A stretch of 64,000 bases of DNA from Catonia carolina (Eukaryota > Arthropoda > Insecta > Hemiptera > Achilidae). The first letter of the stretch is position 1. Each line of letters begins with the position of its first letter. A program made the translations under genes and the position numbers. Positions 22,632 to 33,242 of the stretch are shown piece by piece. The notes under the pieces are model-generated. The model did no database searches. It was not told the DNA's origin and worked only from the letters and a program-made list of their open reading frames with translations. Where the stretch lies: assembly GCA_035578175.1 (NCBI GenBank), contig JAQMRL010000004.1, positions 74,191,901 to 74,255,900 of the forward strand. Direction: 5' to 3'.

Positions 22632-22960
22632 GTCTGGTGCGTTGATACTGCCAATTTTCGTTACTGGCGTATCGGTCGGACTTTTATACAAGACGGCCTC
22701 TCGGTCACCTGACCGAATCTATGAACTGACTTTACTAAGTATTAAAATTATTATTTATGTAAAAGTGACAGAACGGTACGTTTTCACATTAGATTTTTTT
22801 AAAAACGATAAAATAAATTATAGGTTTTTTAAAAATGGTTCGACGTGTGATATCACCCGCAGTAGATCAGTTTCGGTAGGTGACGACGATGAGACGGTGT
22901 GGGGGCAGTCTTGGTTTGCAGTCCTGTTCTTGTGCGTTTAATCTTGAACAATTTTTGGTT
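22632..22960 (+). repeat. F5 repeat, second copy
   Basis: Repeats 21503-21688 at roughly 93 percent by eye, then continues into TTCGACGTGTGATATCACCC and beyond. The 99-residue frame it contains has no recognisable protein motif. Confidence 0.65.
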
Positions 22961-23006
22961 TTATGAAATGTTTGTAAATATCTATGTTACAGTTGATTTA
23001 TTTTAA

Positions 23007-24465
23007 GGGGAGTTCATACCGCGTATCCCGCCAATGTTAAATTAGCAAAATTTGAAACTCATTATCTCAGTAACTATTAATATTTGAAAGCTGTAACTTT
23101 GAGGGTGTTCGATGCGGTAATCAAATGGTATTATGATTCCTAGATCTGCTAGATTCGTTAAGGTGGTTGGATCGATTACAACCGGGAAACAAAAGGCGCA
23201 ATGTGGCTTCGACGCGCACATTAGGCGTAACGCTTTGCTCGTTAAGGAGTATGGAAGTTTGGAGGATAGACAGGAACATATACAGGGAATAACACTGCAA
23301 TTAATAATGAGATTAGCAGTACTTACTCGATTTTGAGTGCGTAGATTTCCCAGGACGCTTCAATTCGTTGACGCCGTTGTAGGAAAACACTAAATGTTCG
23401 ATTAGATCTGTACAGATTTCACACAATAAACAAAGGCACGTTAAGAGTAAACATAAAGCACTGCTAACACTTGGATAATTGCAGTTAGGATAGCGGTTTA
23501 CAAGTTCGAGACACGAGGTAACACAAATTGCACAAAGTCCGGTAATTAATTGAATAAAGACCATGAATAGTTCGTTACATAATTGTAAGCGCGTTCACAA
23601 TGAATAGCTTCGTTGCTTGGGGCCGTAACTAACGTGTTAACGGCAACATTAAGTTGGAATAACCAACGCGTTAGATGCAGGTGACGCCAGCACTCGAGGC
23701 TGCGAGCGTCCGTTTAACCGCTGTGCGATACGCGACCGAACAGTTAGCTGGTTTGACTTGAAGTGAAAGAGAATCGGGACGAAAGGAACAATGGCGGAGT
23801 GAGCACGGGAAATTGGTTTAATTTTGCTATTGGGGGAGGACGAGCCACGTGATCAAGGATCACACATGCGTAGAACTAATTAATGAGGTAATCGATGCAG
23901 AATCAATATTAGGGTTTTATTCGAGCGGGAAGATCATATTCTAGAATGATCGACGGCGCGGGTATTTGAACCTATTGTAATACTGAACAGAGGGATTATT
24001 TATGGATACAAGAAGAGGCTACTGATCCTCACACATTAAAATATAACAACTTTTTAAAAAATTATGAATTCTTTTGACGGGGCCAATTTTTTTAAAAATA
24101 TTTTTGCAATTCATTAAAATATTTTGCAATTTAATAAATACTTTTACAATGCTGAAAGAGGATCCAGAGTACTACTATAACCTACTAAAGACACAGTAAA
24201 AAATTCATTTCTTTATGTTTTGTGGTTTCCGAGAAAATGGGTCTTTTGTAAGAAAAAACATGTTTACAAATTAAAATAAATAATATTCAGATATAATAAT
24301 ATACAGAAATAACACCAGAAAAAACTAACTTTTCTCTTTTCAACCACTATACAAAAATGCATAAATACATTATATACCATAAATTTAACAGAAAATTACA
24401 AATATTAATATTCAATAAAATTCAAAAAATTGATTATGGAATCGAATTTTCGGAATGAACTCCCC
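23007..24465. mobile_element. TTAA-flanked DNA element, 1.46 kb
   Basis: Starts GGGGAGTTCATACCG and ends with the inverse of GGGGAGTTCATTCCG, flanked by TTAA at 23003-23006 and 24466-24469. TTAA targets occur in piggyBac and Sola3 groups, and the GGGGAGTTCAT terminus does not settle which. The interior has a GC-richer core (about 23600-23860) and open frames of 67 and 83 residues without recognisable motifs. If it ever coded for a transposase, nothing identifiable is left. It may have captured unique DNA. Confidence 0.65.
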
Positions 24466-24517
24466 TTAAGTAATTTTAACAAATTTCATATTTGTAAAAG
24501 AGATGACAAGTAAAAAT

Positions 24518-24762
24518 ATGTCTAGTGCGTTCGTAACGCCCATTTTGTTTATTGGCATATCGGTGGGACTATACCACAAGATGGCCTCTCGGTCGCCTGT
24601 CTTGGATCTTACAACTGTCTTTGACCAGTAGTAAATTATTATTTATGCAAAAGTGACAGAATGTTACGTTTTCTTATTAGATTTTTAAAAAGAATAACTA
24701 AAATTTGCTTATATTTAAAGGTATCAACGGGATGTATCACCCGGTCGAACTGCTTTTTACAG
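24518..24762 (+). repeat. F5 repeat, third, diverged copy
   Basis: GTCTAGTGCGTTCGTAACGC through ATCACCCGGTCGAAC aligns with 22632-22870 with many changes. It lies just past the TTAA-flanked element. Confidence 0.6.
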
Positions 24763-24805
24763 TTGTAAGATTACAGGTAGTTGACAGAGAGGCCATGTTG
24801 TGGTA

Positions 24806-24972
24806 TAGTCCCCCGATTGGTTAGCGCAACTTGCTTCTACGCCGGGGTCCCGGGTTCGATTCCCCGTTCAGGTCTGGCATTTTTTCATCACTTATTTTCA
24901 TCTATAATCCTTCTAACCGTCTGCATTACATTAGAAGCAATTGCAAAACAGTCATACGTAAAAAAAACAACA
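24806..24972 (+). mobile_element. F1 SINE, head b
   Basis: The tRNA-like head differs from head a: TTGGTTAGCGCAACTTGCTT, then GGGTCCCGGGTTCGATTCCC (box B). The body after TCAGGTCTGGCATTTTTTCA is the F1 body, ending in CAGTCATACGTAAAAAAAAC. Compare 57548. Confidence 0.85.
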
Positions 24973-25014
24973 ATCTATCAAACATCATGTAGGTTTTAAT
25001 TTTGTATTAATATT

Positions 25015-25131
25015 ACATTGTTACGGTATACTGTATCAAATTACAATATTCAGCCTGTTTGATTTTCCGAAGTGTTTGGATTATCAAAAACGCTCTGGTC
25101 CCAATTAGTTCGGATAACTAACGTTCCACTG
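25015..25131. mobile_element. Pogo-like element, right-end fragment
   Basis: The right end, inverted, reads CAGTGGAACGTTAGTTATCC and is followed by TA, matching the general pogo/Tigger terminus. The left end could not be found, so only a fragment is claimed. Confidence 0.5.
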
Positions 25132-25328
25132 TACTAAATTTTTCTCAGTTTTTTGAAATTCTTCACTTACTTTTGAAGGCATGCCGCCACTGCTAAGTGG
25201 TCGTCTAGCGAACGGTATAATGTGCGGAGAGCATATCTACTACATTTATTTGTATATCTCGCTGCTTTAATAGATTGTTGCTTACTTTGAAGTAGCGGTC
25301 GCTCTGGTAGGTTAAATCTGACGTTCAT

Positions 25329-26298
25329 TTTAACTTTCTCTTGCCTATATGAATACATAGGAAAAAAGTATTGTTTTCATGTCGATTTTTCGAAATCGAG
25401 TTTGCAACGGATCTACATGTTTTCAGACCCCCTGAATCCAAAAAACATGTTTTTAGCGATAAGTCTGTGTGTGTGTGTGTGTGTGTGCGCGCGCGCGCGT
25501 GCGTGTGTGTGTGAACAAAATATCTTAAGAACGGAACGTCGTACGAACTTGAAACTTAAGTTAGATACTACTACCGGACCCGACACGAATATTTTCATCA
25601 AAATCGGTCAACCGGAAGTAGTAGTTTATTCGAGCCATTTTTCACTTTTTTACAATTTCCTCAAAAACGGCTCCTACGATTTTTTTAACATCGCCTCATT
25701 TACTAAATTTTTTATGCTTTACAAGATAAGGTAGGCCTCATGTTTGCTGAAATTCTTGGGGAGGCTGTTTTTGCGTAAAAAAATTGTTTCTTTTTAGGAT
25801 TGCGGCTTTAATATGCATTTTAGCGGAAAATATATATACTAAAAGTTGTAGAGAATTGAAAATCCTACTACAACTTTTATTTCAAACATTTTTCGTATAA
25901 CGCTTAGTTTAGAGGTAATTAGCAATCTTCTTCTTTTTCTTTGTCTCACGAAAACGTGTAAAAAATATTTTTTTTAAGATTTCAGCCTTAGTATGCATTT
26001 TATGACAAAAGTGTATAATCAACTTTATAGGAAATTAAAAGATCTACAACTTTTATTAATAGCATTTTTCTCTACAGAGCCTAGTTTAGCGGGAAAGAGT
26101 GATTTTCCGTATTTTTAAGCCAAACTGAGGTTGATTTTCATTTTGCGTCTTTCACTCGTGATTAAAATTAGGTTATATTTATTGACGTTAGTTTTTTTTT
26201 GTTTATTTCTAATGTTTTATTACCAATGTTAATTTATATTGTTCAATATTTGCGTTAGCAAGAGAAAGTTGTAAAAGTGTTTCACACCAGATTTTTAA
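25329..26298 (+). mobile_element. F3 element, full length
   Basis: Complete plus-orientation copy from ACTTTCTCTTGCC (25332) to TTTCACACCAGATTTTT. The microsatellite at 25466-25513 mixes GT and GC steps. Both internal subrepeats and the hairpins at both ends are present. Open frames inside are simple-sequence readings. Confidence 0.85.
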
Positions 26299-26299
26299 T

Positions 26300-26828
26300 G
26301 TTGCGGGAAAAAAAATTTATAAGAAAGTTTATGGTAGTTTGTAATTTTAATTTTTTTAAACTTAATTGTGATTGTAGTTAATCTACAGCGAACTAACCCT
26401 ATTCTTTTTTCTGTTACAGGTATGTAAATTGTTTTTGGTACTTCAAATTACTTATCAGTTATAATGTAAGTAATCACAGTACATTTATCTAATTGACAAG
26501 AATAACAGTAAAATACCTTTCAACGAGACAACGTATCTTATGGCAGATGGGAATTTTTTAAAAAGGCTAACCTTTGACTTATGACAAAATCCATTAGTGA
26601 TTTATGTATCTACTCATTAAGAGTATCGAATGTCACTCTTTTTGTTTCCAAATTCCGGCTTTGATTTCTTGACTTCCTGTTTTTAGGCCACTTCCAGTCA
26701 AAACTGGAACTTTAAACCAAATTTAGGCCCTCTAATTTTTTGTGTATATTACGAATCCTAAAACCGTTTTTTGTTATCCCTTGTAGTTTCCGACATATGG
26801 GTGTGACGGACGTACAAAACAAAATGAC
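26300..26828. other. Unassigned AT-rich stretch
   Basis: No gene or repeat family recognised. Confidence 0.4.
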
Positions 26829-27310
26829 AGATGATGATGATTATCATCTGTCAAGGATTAGGCTCAATGGCCTGTTCCGGCATTCATTTCTTTTTAGGTC
26901 TTCCCAAGCCTCGCTTCCCTCTAGGTTTATATTTCAATGCTCGCAGAGGAAGTCTGTGAGCTGGCATGCAAAGTAATTGGTTGGATCAGTTTTTCTTATA
27001 AATATTCTTAACGTTTCCAACAGTGACTGAACATTTAAATCGGCCCGGATAGCTTCGTTACGTACTCTATCTAACCAGTTACAACCTTTGACTCCCCGCA
27101 AAAATCTCATTTCAGCAACCTGGATACGAGGTTCATTCCTCAGTAATGACACCAATGTTTCACTCCTATATGTTATGAGTGGTACAGCCATTGCTCTACA
27201 AAATTTCATTTGGGTGTCCTTTCTCGTTTTCTTTCCTATTGTCCTGCAAATAGAACCGCATAGAGCGCTGAATTTTGCCAGTTTTTCACTCACGTCATCA
27301 TCTTTAATCC
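26829..27310 (-). pseudogene. LINE-B 3' end
   Basis: The minus-strand frame at 26934-27293 reads FCRAMAVPLITYRSETLV, VAEMRFLRGVKGCNWLDRV and NEAIRADLNVQSLLE, the same C-terminal motifs as the LINE-B at 19910. The 3' end lies at about 26829 and carries an ATGATGATGAT-type tail when read on the minus strand. It is truncated upstream at about 27310. Confidence 0.75.
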
Positions 27311-27892
27311 GTGCTCGGTCAGCTCACGGGAGGGTTTGGCTTTGAATCGAGTGGAGGCTAAGCTGAACCTTATATGAGACATTAAGATGGAGGGCCTCAA
27401 CCCCGACACGGCGCGTCCCAATGGCTGATAGGGAACGTCTTGTAGATATCCAGGCAGGTATGGATAAGGCATAGCCAAATAAGTACCCGCGGATTAACTT
27501 AGGTGAAAACTTGTCAACGGTTTTCATGGTGGAGATGGAGGATTCCTAATGGCGTGGAGGACGGAAGAGCCTAGGAAGTCAACCCAAAAAAAATCCAGAA
27601 CAATTGTGCCCGGAAAATGGTCAACGGTCTCGAAGGTGGAGGAGGAACTTTCCCAACGGTGGAGAGGGTGGACGAACCTAGAAGGTGGGTCTCCAAATGA
27701 AACTGAAGGCCAGTCTAGAGGCTCTAATGTGGCAGCCCCACCACTGGACTATCCAGCTCAGGGCTCGTAACTCGGCCTGGGGAAAAATTTATAACTGGCA
27801 AGCATCAAAAGTTAGCCTCGAATCAGGACCGGAATATAAGGAACAATATAACTAACTGGACAAGCAAAGTCGAATAAGAATGATAAGTGATC
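27311..27892 (+). pseudogene. LINE-B 5' region, inverted relative to its 3' end
   Basis: Contains GTGGCAGCCCCACCACTG and AGCCTCG...AGGACCGG, the same 5' untranslated sequence that precedes the endonuclease start at 19960-20070. Here it runs in plus orientation directly beside a minus-strand 3' end (26829-27310), as twin priming would leave it. No complete protein can be read. The other possibility is two independent insertions. Confidence 0.6.
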
Positions 27893-28560
27893 TTTTTCTT
27901 CTTCTGCCTTTCAAGGATTAGGCATCTCTGCCTGTTCTGAACCTCTCAAATCTGCCCATCTCTTTCTCGGGCGCCTCGTTCTCTCCTGCCCTCCAGCTTA
28001 TAGCCCAGTGTCTGCTTAGGTATCTTATCCTCCCGCATTCTGATACATTCTCTAACTGATTCATGCATTCTGTTCTGAGATACCTTGTTGTTTATAGAGA
28101 AGATGTTGAGTTCTTTCCTTATCTCGGTATTCCTGTAACGATCTTCTCTACTACACCCATATGTATGTCAAAGAAATTTCATTTCAGATGCTTGCAATCT
28201 ACTCTCCTCTCGCTTTGATAGCACCCAAGTTTCACTGCCATAGAGTAGAGTCGGCACTCCTAATGTTTTATAAAATCTCACCCTCGTGTTTTTGCTAGTG
28301 CTATTTTTTAAATCGCGGTGGATAGTTCCGCATATTTGTTGAAATCGGTGCATCTTATTGTAAGCATCTTTATCCTGTTGGTATGTAATGTTGCAACCTA
28401 GATACTGAAAGTGGGAGATCTGTTCCAAAATATTATTATCTATAACAATTTTACTTCTGATTGGCTCCTTCCCCCTAAATGCCGTTACCGTTGTCTTCTT
28501 CGTCGAAACCGTCAACTTATATTCTTTGCAGAGTCTGTTCAGCATGATAAATGATAAATT
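27893..28560 (-). pseudogene. LINE-B-type C-terminal fragment
   Basis: The minus-strand frame at 28168-28545 reads YKLTVSTKKTTVTAFRG, ISHFQYLGCNITYQQD, VRFYKTLGVPTLLYGSETW and LQASEMKFL, the section from just after the RT palm to the C-terminal region. The frame breaks at EMKFL. The 3' end at about 27893 carries an AGAAGAAGAAAAAG tail. It is a different subfamily from 26829 by sequence and tail. Confidence 0.8.
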
Positions 28561-29036
28561 AAAAAATTGTCACCAATAAAAGGTCAAATTCTGTTTCTGG
28601 ATTAGATGGTTTCGATTTGTGGGCAATTAACAAATTCGGAAACGGCCAAGGGGAGTTGCCTCTAGTAAATAATAAATAAAAAAAGCTTCCTTGTCAAGAA
28701 AACAAATAAAATAAATTTTTCCGATCATTTTAAAGCGGATAGTAAATCAATATAACAAATTGTATACAAGTAATAGAAGTACTATCTTGAAAAATTGCTG
28801 GCATTTTACAATGTTGAATAAATCATTGCGAATCCAAAATGAATATCCGTTTTCTGTAATAGTAATACCCCTTTATATGTCACCGTAACAAAAGGTATAA
28901 TTGGATAATTTTGTTAAAAGAAATAATTAAATTTTTAGATCGCCTTTACCACATGTAACTAGAAGTTGATAGATTCTTATAATTGGTAAACGTAATTTAC
29001 CTTTAGGCTACTAATTGAACAGTAGATATCAATGAA
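28561..29036. other. Unassigned AT-rich stretch
   Basis: No gene or family recognised. Confidence 0.4.
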
Positions 29037-29038
29037 TA

Positions 29039-29966
29039 CGAGGGGGTACCCAAAAGAAACCGGAATTATTTTTTAAAACTATTTATTTTTAATTTTTTTA
29101 CAAAAGAACCTTATCCCCTTCAAAATACTCTCCATTACAACTAATACATTTGTCCCACCGGTGCTTCCACTGTTCAAAACATTTTTTGTACTCCTCTTCA
29201 GTGATGGCTGCCAGCTCATCCGTCGTTTTTTTCTTGACATCATCAACGTTGTTAAATCGGAGACCTTTCATGCCCCTTTTCATGCGTGGGAACAAGAAAA
29301 AATCACACGGAGCCAGATCAGGTGAGTACGGTGCGTGTGGTATCAAAACCATGCCGTTTTTCGCCAAAAACTGGGTAACCGAGATTGCCGTGTGTGCAAG
29401 CGCGTTGTCGTGGTGGAAAAACCAGTCCCCTGTCTGCCACAAATTAGGTCTTTTACGACGAATGCTGTTTCGTAGTCTTCTTAACACTTAAAGATAAAAA
29501 GTCAATGGTCTGTCGTCGGTCTGTTCGTACAATTTCTTTCACTTTCACAACATTTTCGTCTGTTCGGGAAGTCGACGGTCGTCCAGAACGAGGTTTGTTC
29601 TCAATCGACATGTCGCCATTTTTAAAGCGCAAAAACCACTCGTACACTTGGGTTTTTCCAATAGCGTCGTCTTTGTAAGCTGTGTTCAACATTACAACTG
29701 TTTCCGCGGCGTTTTTACCGAGCAAGAAGCAAAATTTCACAGCCGCACGTTGTTCATTAAAACTTGCCATCATGAAAAACGACACGAGCACAAAACAGCA
29801 CTAGCGAGAACAATCACTGCACGAGAACAGAACAAGCTAGATCAACGAACAAAATGGCATTGAACTGGCAACGAGTAGCGCTACAAGCAGCCTAGTGGCG
29901 GGAATTTGTACTGCACAAGCTCCGCCCACAGCAGAGCTATTCCGGATAGTTTTGGGTACCCCCTCG
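29039..29966 (-). mobile_element. Mariner M1, internally deleted
   Basis: A 928-bp element with terminal inverted repeats of about 28 bp starting CGAGGGGGTACCCAAAA, flanked by TA at 29037-29038 and 29967-29968. Typical mariners are about 1.3 kb and encode some 345 residues. This one has lost about a quarter of its coding region but keeps both ends, so it could be mobilised in trans if a source transposase exists. Confidence 0.92.
29098..29791 (-). pseudogene. M1 mariner transposase, catalytic core partly deleted
   Basis: Two overlapping minus-strand frames. The N-terminal one (from the Met of MASFNEQRAA near 29770 to about 29453) carries the paired helix-turn-helix DNA-binding region, including KTQVYEWFLRFKNG and the PRSGRPSTS linker. 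The C-terminal one (29487-29098) carries HHDNALAHTA and YSPDLAPCDFFLF, whose aspartates are separated by 34 residues (the DD34D arrangement), then KCISCNGEYFEG. The part with the first catalytic aspartate (GDETW-type motif) is missing and the join shifts the frame, so no active enzyme can be made. Confidence 0.9.
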
Positions 29967-30147
29967 TAAATTATAAAGTGTCTAAAAATATGTAGACAGA
30001 ACTAATAGCTGTACTAAAAATAGAATTACAATTTTTGGTAATACTCTATAGATTCGGTTAATATCACATTTATATCTTTTAATTTTAATCTGTGAAAAAA
30101 CTGCGGTACCACCAACTGTATTGTAACTAATTTAATATATTATGAAC

Positions 30148-31228
30148 TTAATTTTACTTTCTCTTGCACGTTGTTGTGTAGGTCAACAGCCGAAAGGCTG
30201 GTTTGAACCTGCAGAGGTTTTACTAAGTAAAACGAGGAGTGAGGTGGTTTACAATTGCCTTCCTCACTGAGTGGAAAAGTATGCTTATCAGCATACCGGG
30301 CCCTCTGAAAAGTACATATTTTCCACTCTGCAAATGACACCTTCACTTCATTCACCACAAGGTCTGGCTGTATAATGAAATTCATTACTTTCAGAGGAGA
30401 TAACTCTGATTAGTGTCTTTTACACCTCTACCTTTTCTGTCCTTAAATGATTCAGTCATTTAATTGGCTGACCATGTGATAAGAAACACAACTATTTATT
30501 TTAGCCCTGCAACGAACAGATTGGGTGTAAATAATCTGACACTCCACCTGTCTGCTCGGGGCAGTTCTCTTGCCTATATGAATATAAAGGAAGGAAAGTA
30601 TTGTTTTCATGTCGATTTTTTGAAATTGAGTTTTCACCGGATCTACAAGTTTTCAGACCCCCTAAGCCCAAAAAACATGTTTTTAGCGATTGTTCTGTGT
30701 GGGTGTGTGCGTGTGTGTGTGAGAACAGAATATCTCAAGAAGGGAACCTCGCACGAACTTGAAACTTGAAACTTAAGTTAGACACCACTACCGGACCCGA
30801 CACGAACATTTTCATCAAAATCGGTCAACCGGAAGTAGTAGTTTATTCGTGTCATTTTTTACTTTTTTGCGATTTTCTCAAAAACCGGTCCTACGATTTT
30901 TTTTTAAGAACACCACGTTTACTAAATTTTTTATGCTTTACAAGACAGTGTAGGCGCCATGTCTGTTAAAATTCTTGGAAAGGCTGTTTTCACGTAAAAA
31001 AATTGTTTCTTTTTTAAGATTGCTGCTTTAATATACATTTTAGCGCAATAATGTATAAAATAAAAGTTGTAGACAATTTAAAATCCTTCAACTTTTAATT
31101 CAAACAATTTTTTGTATAACGCTTAGTTTAGCGGTAATTAGCGATTTTCTGTTTTTTTCTCATGAAAACGTGTGAAAAATAGATTTTTTTTTAAAGATTT
31201 TAAAGATTTGCCTTAGTATACATTTTAC
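30148..31228 (+). mobile_element. F3 element split by F4, 3' part missing
   Basis: The F3 end ACTTTCTCTTGC at about 30156-30167 is cut by F4 and resumes at 30565 with TTCTCTTGCCTATATG. It runs through the microsatellite (30700-30720) and the first subrepeat and stops in the second near 31228. Confidence 0.8.
30168..30562 (-). mobile_element. F4 retroposon inserted in F3
   Basis: A full-length copy. TTCTCTTGC, part of the F3 terminus, occurs on both sides (about 30159-30167 and 30565-30573) as its target duplication. Confidence 0.85.
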
Positions 31229-31708
31229 CTTAATTTAGTACCAGCTGATGAAAATAACTTGAGAACAAGAAAATGAGAACTTTTGTTGGATGGTATTTTA
31301 CACTATTTTAATGTAGGTTAGATCCTTTTAATAATGAATATTATATTATTGTTTATTGGAAGGTTTATTGGGAGAACTGGATGTGCATGTTAGTAGAAAT
31401 TAGTTATGAGTATTAATTAATATAATAACGATCCTTACATGTGTCTGTAGATCTACTGTATCGTTAACGGTTCTAGAATTAAAAGACATGCTGTTCCATA
31501 AATTGATTTTCTATTATACAGTGCTGTACTTGTATTTAAATACATTTGTGTATCGTAATTTTTGGTAAAAAAAACTGTTCGATTGTTTTATATGATAAAG
31601 TATTAATTTCCTAGTAATTATTTTTATTATTTATTATTTCTGTTATCTAAAAGATTAATAGGTAATCTCATTCCACATTATTACTATGTTCAAAAACATT
31701 GTAGGCGC
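31229..31708. other. Unassigned AT-rich stretch
   Basis: No gene or family recognised. Confidence 0.4.
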
Positions 31709-31711
31709 ATA

Positions 31712-31905
31712 TACAAGTTGTGGCTATTAAATAATGAGACGTTCGTTGTAAAAAAATTTATTTTAATTTTATACTTAATCACTTATTGTCACCTTCAATA
31801 TACATTCCTTCTCTATCCCTACAACGCTCCATGCGAATTTTCTATTGTTGGAAACCGTGCTGGAAGTCATCTTCTGTCAGCTCCTTCAGGACACGTGCCG
31901 CTCTA
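31712..31905 (-). mobile_element. Mariner M2, terminal fragment
   Basis: The outer ~190 bp of M2, from TGTGGCTATTAAATAATGAG to GTGCCGCTC. It stops at about the point where the rearranged M2 copies have their inversion junction, followed by AAAATGAAATGA, which resembles that junction. It may therefore be the arm of a rearranged copy. Confidence 0.7.
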
Positions 31906-31947
31906 AAATGAAATGAAAACCAGCCTGAGAGCAGGTTGATTTGAACA

Positions 31948-32085
31948 GGCCTACATATATTTTTTAAAGATCACCTCATTTATTACATTTCTTATGCTCT
32001 AGAAAGCAAATTTTTATGCTCTGGGTAAGCGGTATGACTTCTGAAATTCTTGGGAGGCTATTCTTTTGTGGAAAAAATTAATATT
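31948..32085 (+). mobile_element. F3 internal fragment
   Basis: A decayed interior of F3 (CTCATTTATTACATTTCTTATG, TGAAATTCTTGGGAGGCT) cut off by the start of the next F3 copy. This is probably an older copy that received the younger one. Confidence 0.6.
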
Positions 32086-32087
32086 TT

Positions 32088-33017
32088 TTACTTTCTCTTG
32101 CCTATATGAATATATAGGAAGGAAAGTATTGTTTTCATGTCGATTTTTCGAAATCGAGTTTTCACCGGATCTATACGTTTTCAGACCCCCTGAACCCAAA
32201 AAACATGTCTTTAGCGATTGGTCTGTGTGTGTGTGTGTGTCTGTGTGTGAACAGAATATCTAAAGAACGGAACATTGTACGAACTTGAAACTTAAAACTT
32301 AAGTTACATACCACTACCGGACGCGACACGAACATTTTCATCAAAATCGGTCAACCGGAAGTAGTAGTTTATTCGTATAATTTTTCAGTTTTTTGCGATT
32401 TTCTCAAAAACTGGTCCTACGATTTTTTTTAAAATCGCCTATTTTACTACATTTTTTATTCTCTACAAGATAGGGTAGGCGCCATGTTTGCTGAAATTCT
32501 CGGTGAGGCTGTTTTCACGTAAAAACGTTGTTTTTTAAGATTACGGCTTTAATATAAATTTTAGGGCAAAAACTTATATAATAAAAGTTGTAGAGAATTT
32601 AAAAACCTATAACTTCTGTTTAAAACATTTTTTTTGTATAACGCTTAGTTTAGCGGTAATTTGCGATTTTCTGTTTTTTTTCTCACGAAAACGTGAGAAA
32701 AATCGATTTTTTTAACATTTCGGTCTTAGTATGCATTTTACGACAAAAGTGTATATAATTAAATTTATAGAAAATTAAAAGATCTACAACTTTTGTTTAG
32801 AGCATTTTTCTCTACAGAGCCTAGTTTAGCGTGAAAGCGTGATTTTCCGTATTTTTAAGCCAAACTGAGTTCGATTTTCATTTTGCGTCATTCACTCATG
32901 ATTAAAATAAGGTTATGTTTTTGAGGTTAGTTTTTGTTCATTTCTAATGTTTTAATACTAATGTTAGGTTTATTGTTAATTATTTGCATTGGCAAGAGAA
33001 AGTTGTGTGAGTGTTTT
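32088..33017 (+). mobile_element. F3 element, near full length
   Basis: From ACTTTCTCTTGCC through a GT tract (32222-32248) and both subrepeats to GAAAGTTGTGTGAGTGTTTT. The last few bases of the end hairpin are lost. Very similar to 54070-55027. Confidence 0.85.
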
Positions 33018-33242
33018 TTAAGATTACAGACAATGTATTTCGATGCTTCTGACATACTTTTAGTTCAGCCCTAACTAAACCTTTTCTCTTTGTGTGTCGT
33101 AGCCTAAAGATACAGTTAAAAGATTTTTTCCGTCCAATAGAGTCCATGACCTTTTTTCTCTTAAATCTTCGTTATAATTTTTAATTTCTTACTCTGTTAT
33201 AGGTTAGCTTAAATATGACTAAGCAATTTTTTTAATACTTAA

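Noticed and set aside
22642..22941. 99-residue protein in F5
   Set aside because: The frame lies in a repeated non-coding family, and the other copies do not keep it open.
25402..25734. 110-residue frame with a CVCVCARARA stretch, and similar frames in other F3 copies
   Set aside because: Readings of the F3 microsatellite and its flanks. The frames are not conserved as protein and occur on both strands.
29150..29491. Plus-strand 113-residue frame across mariner M1
   Set aside because: It is the antisense of the transposase, whose motifs are clear on the minus strand.
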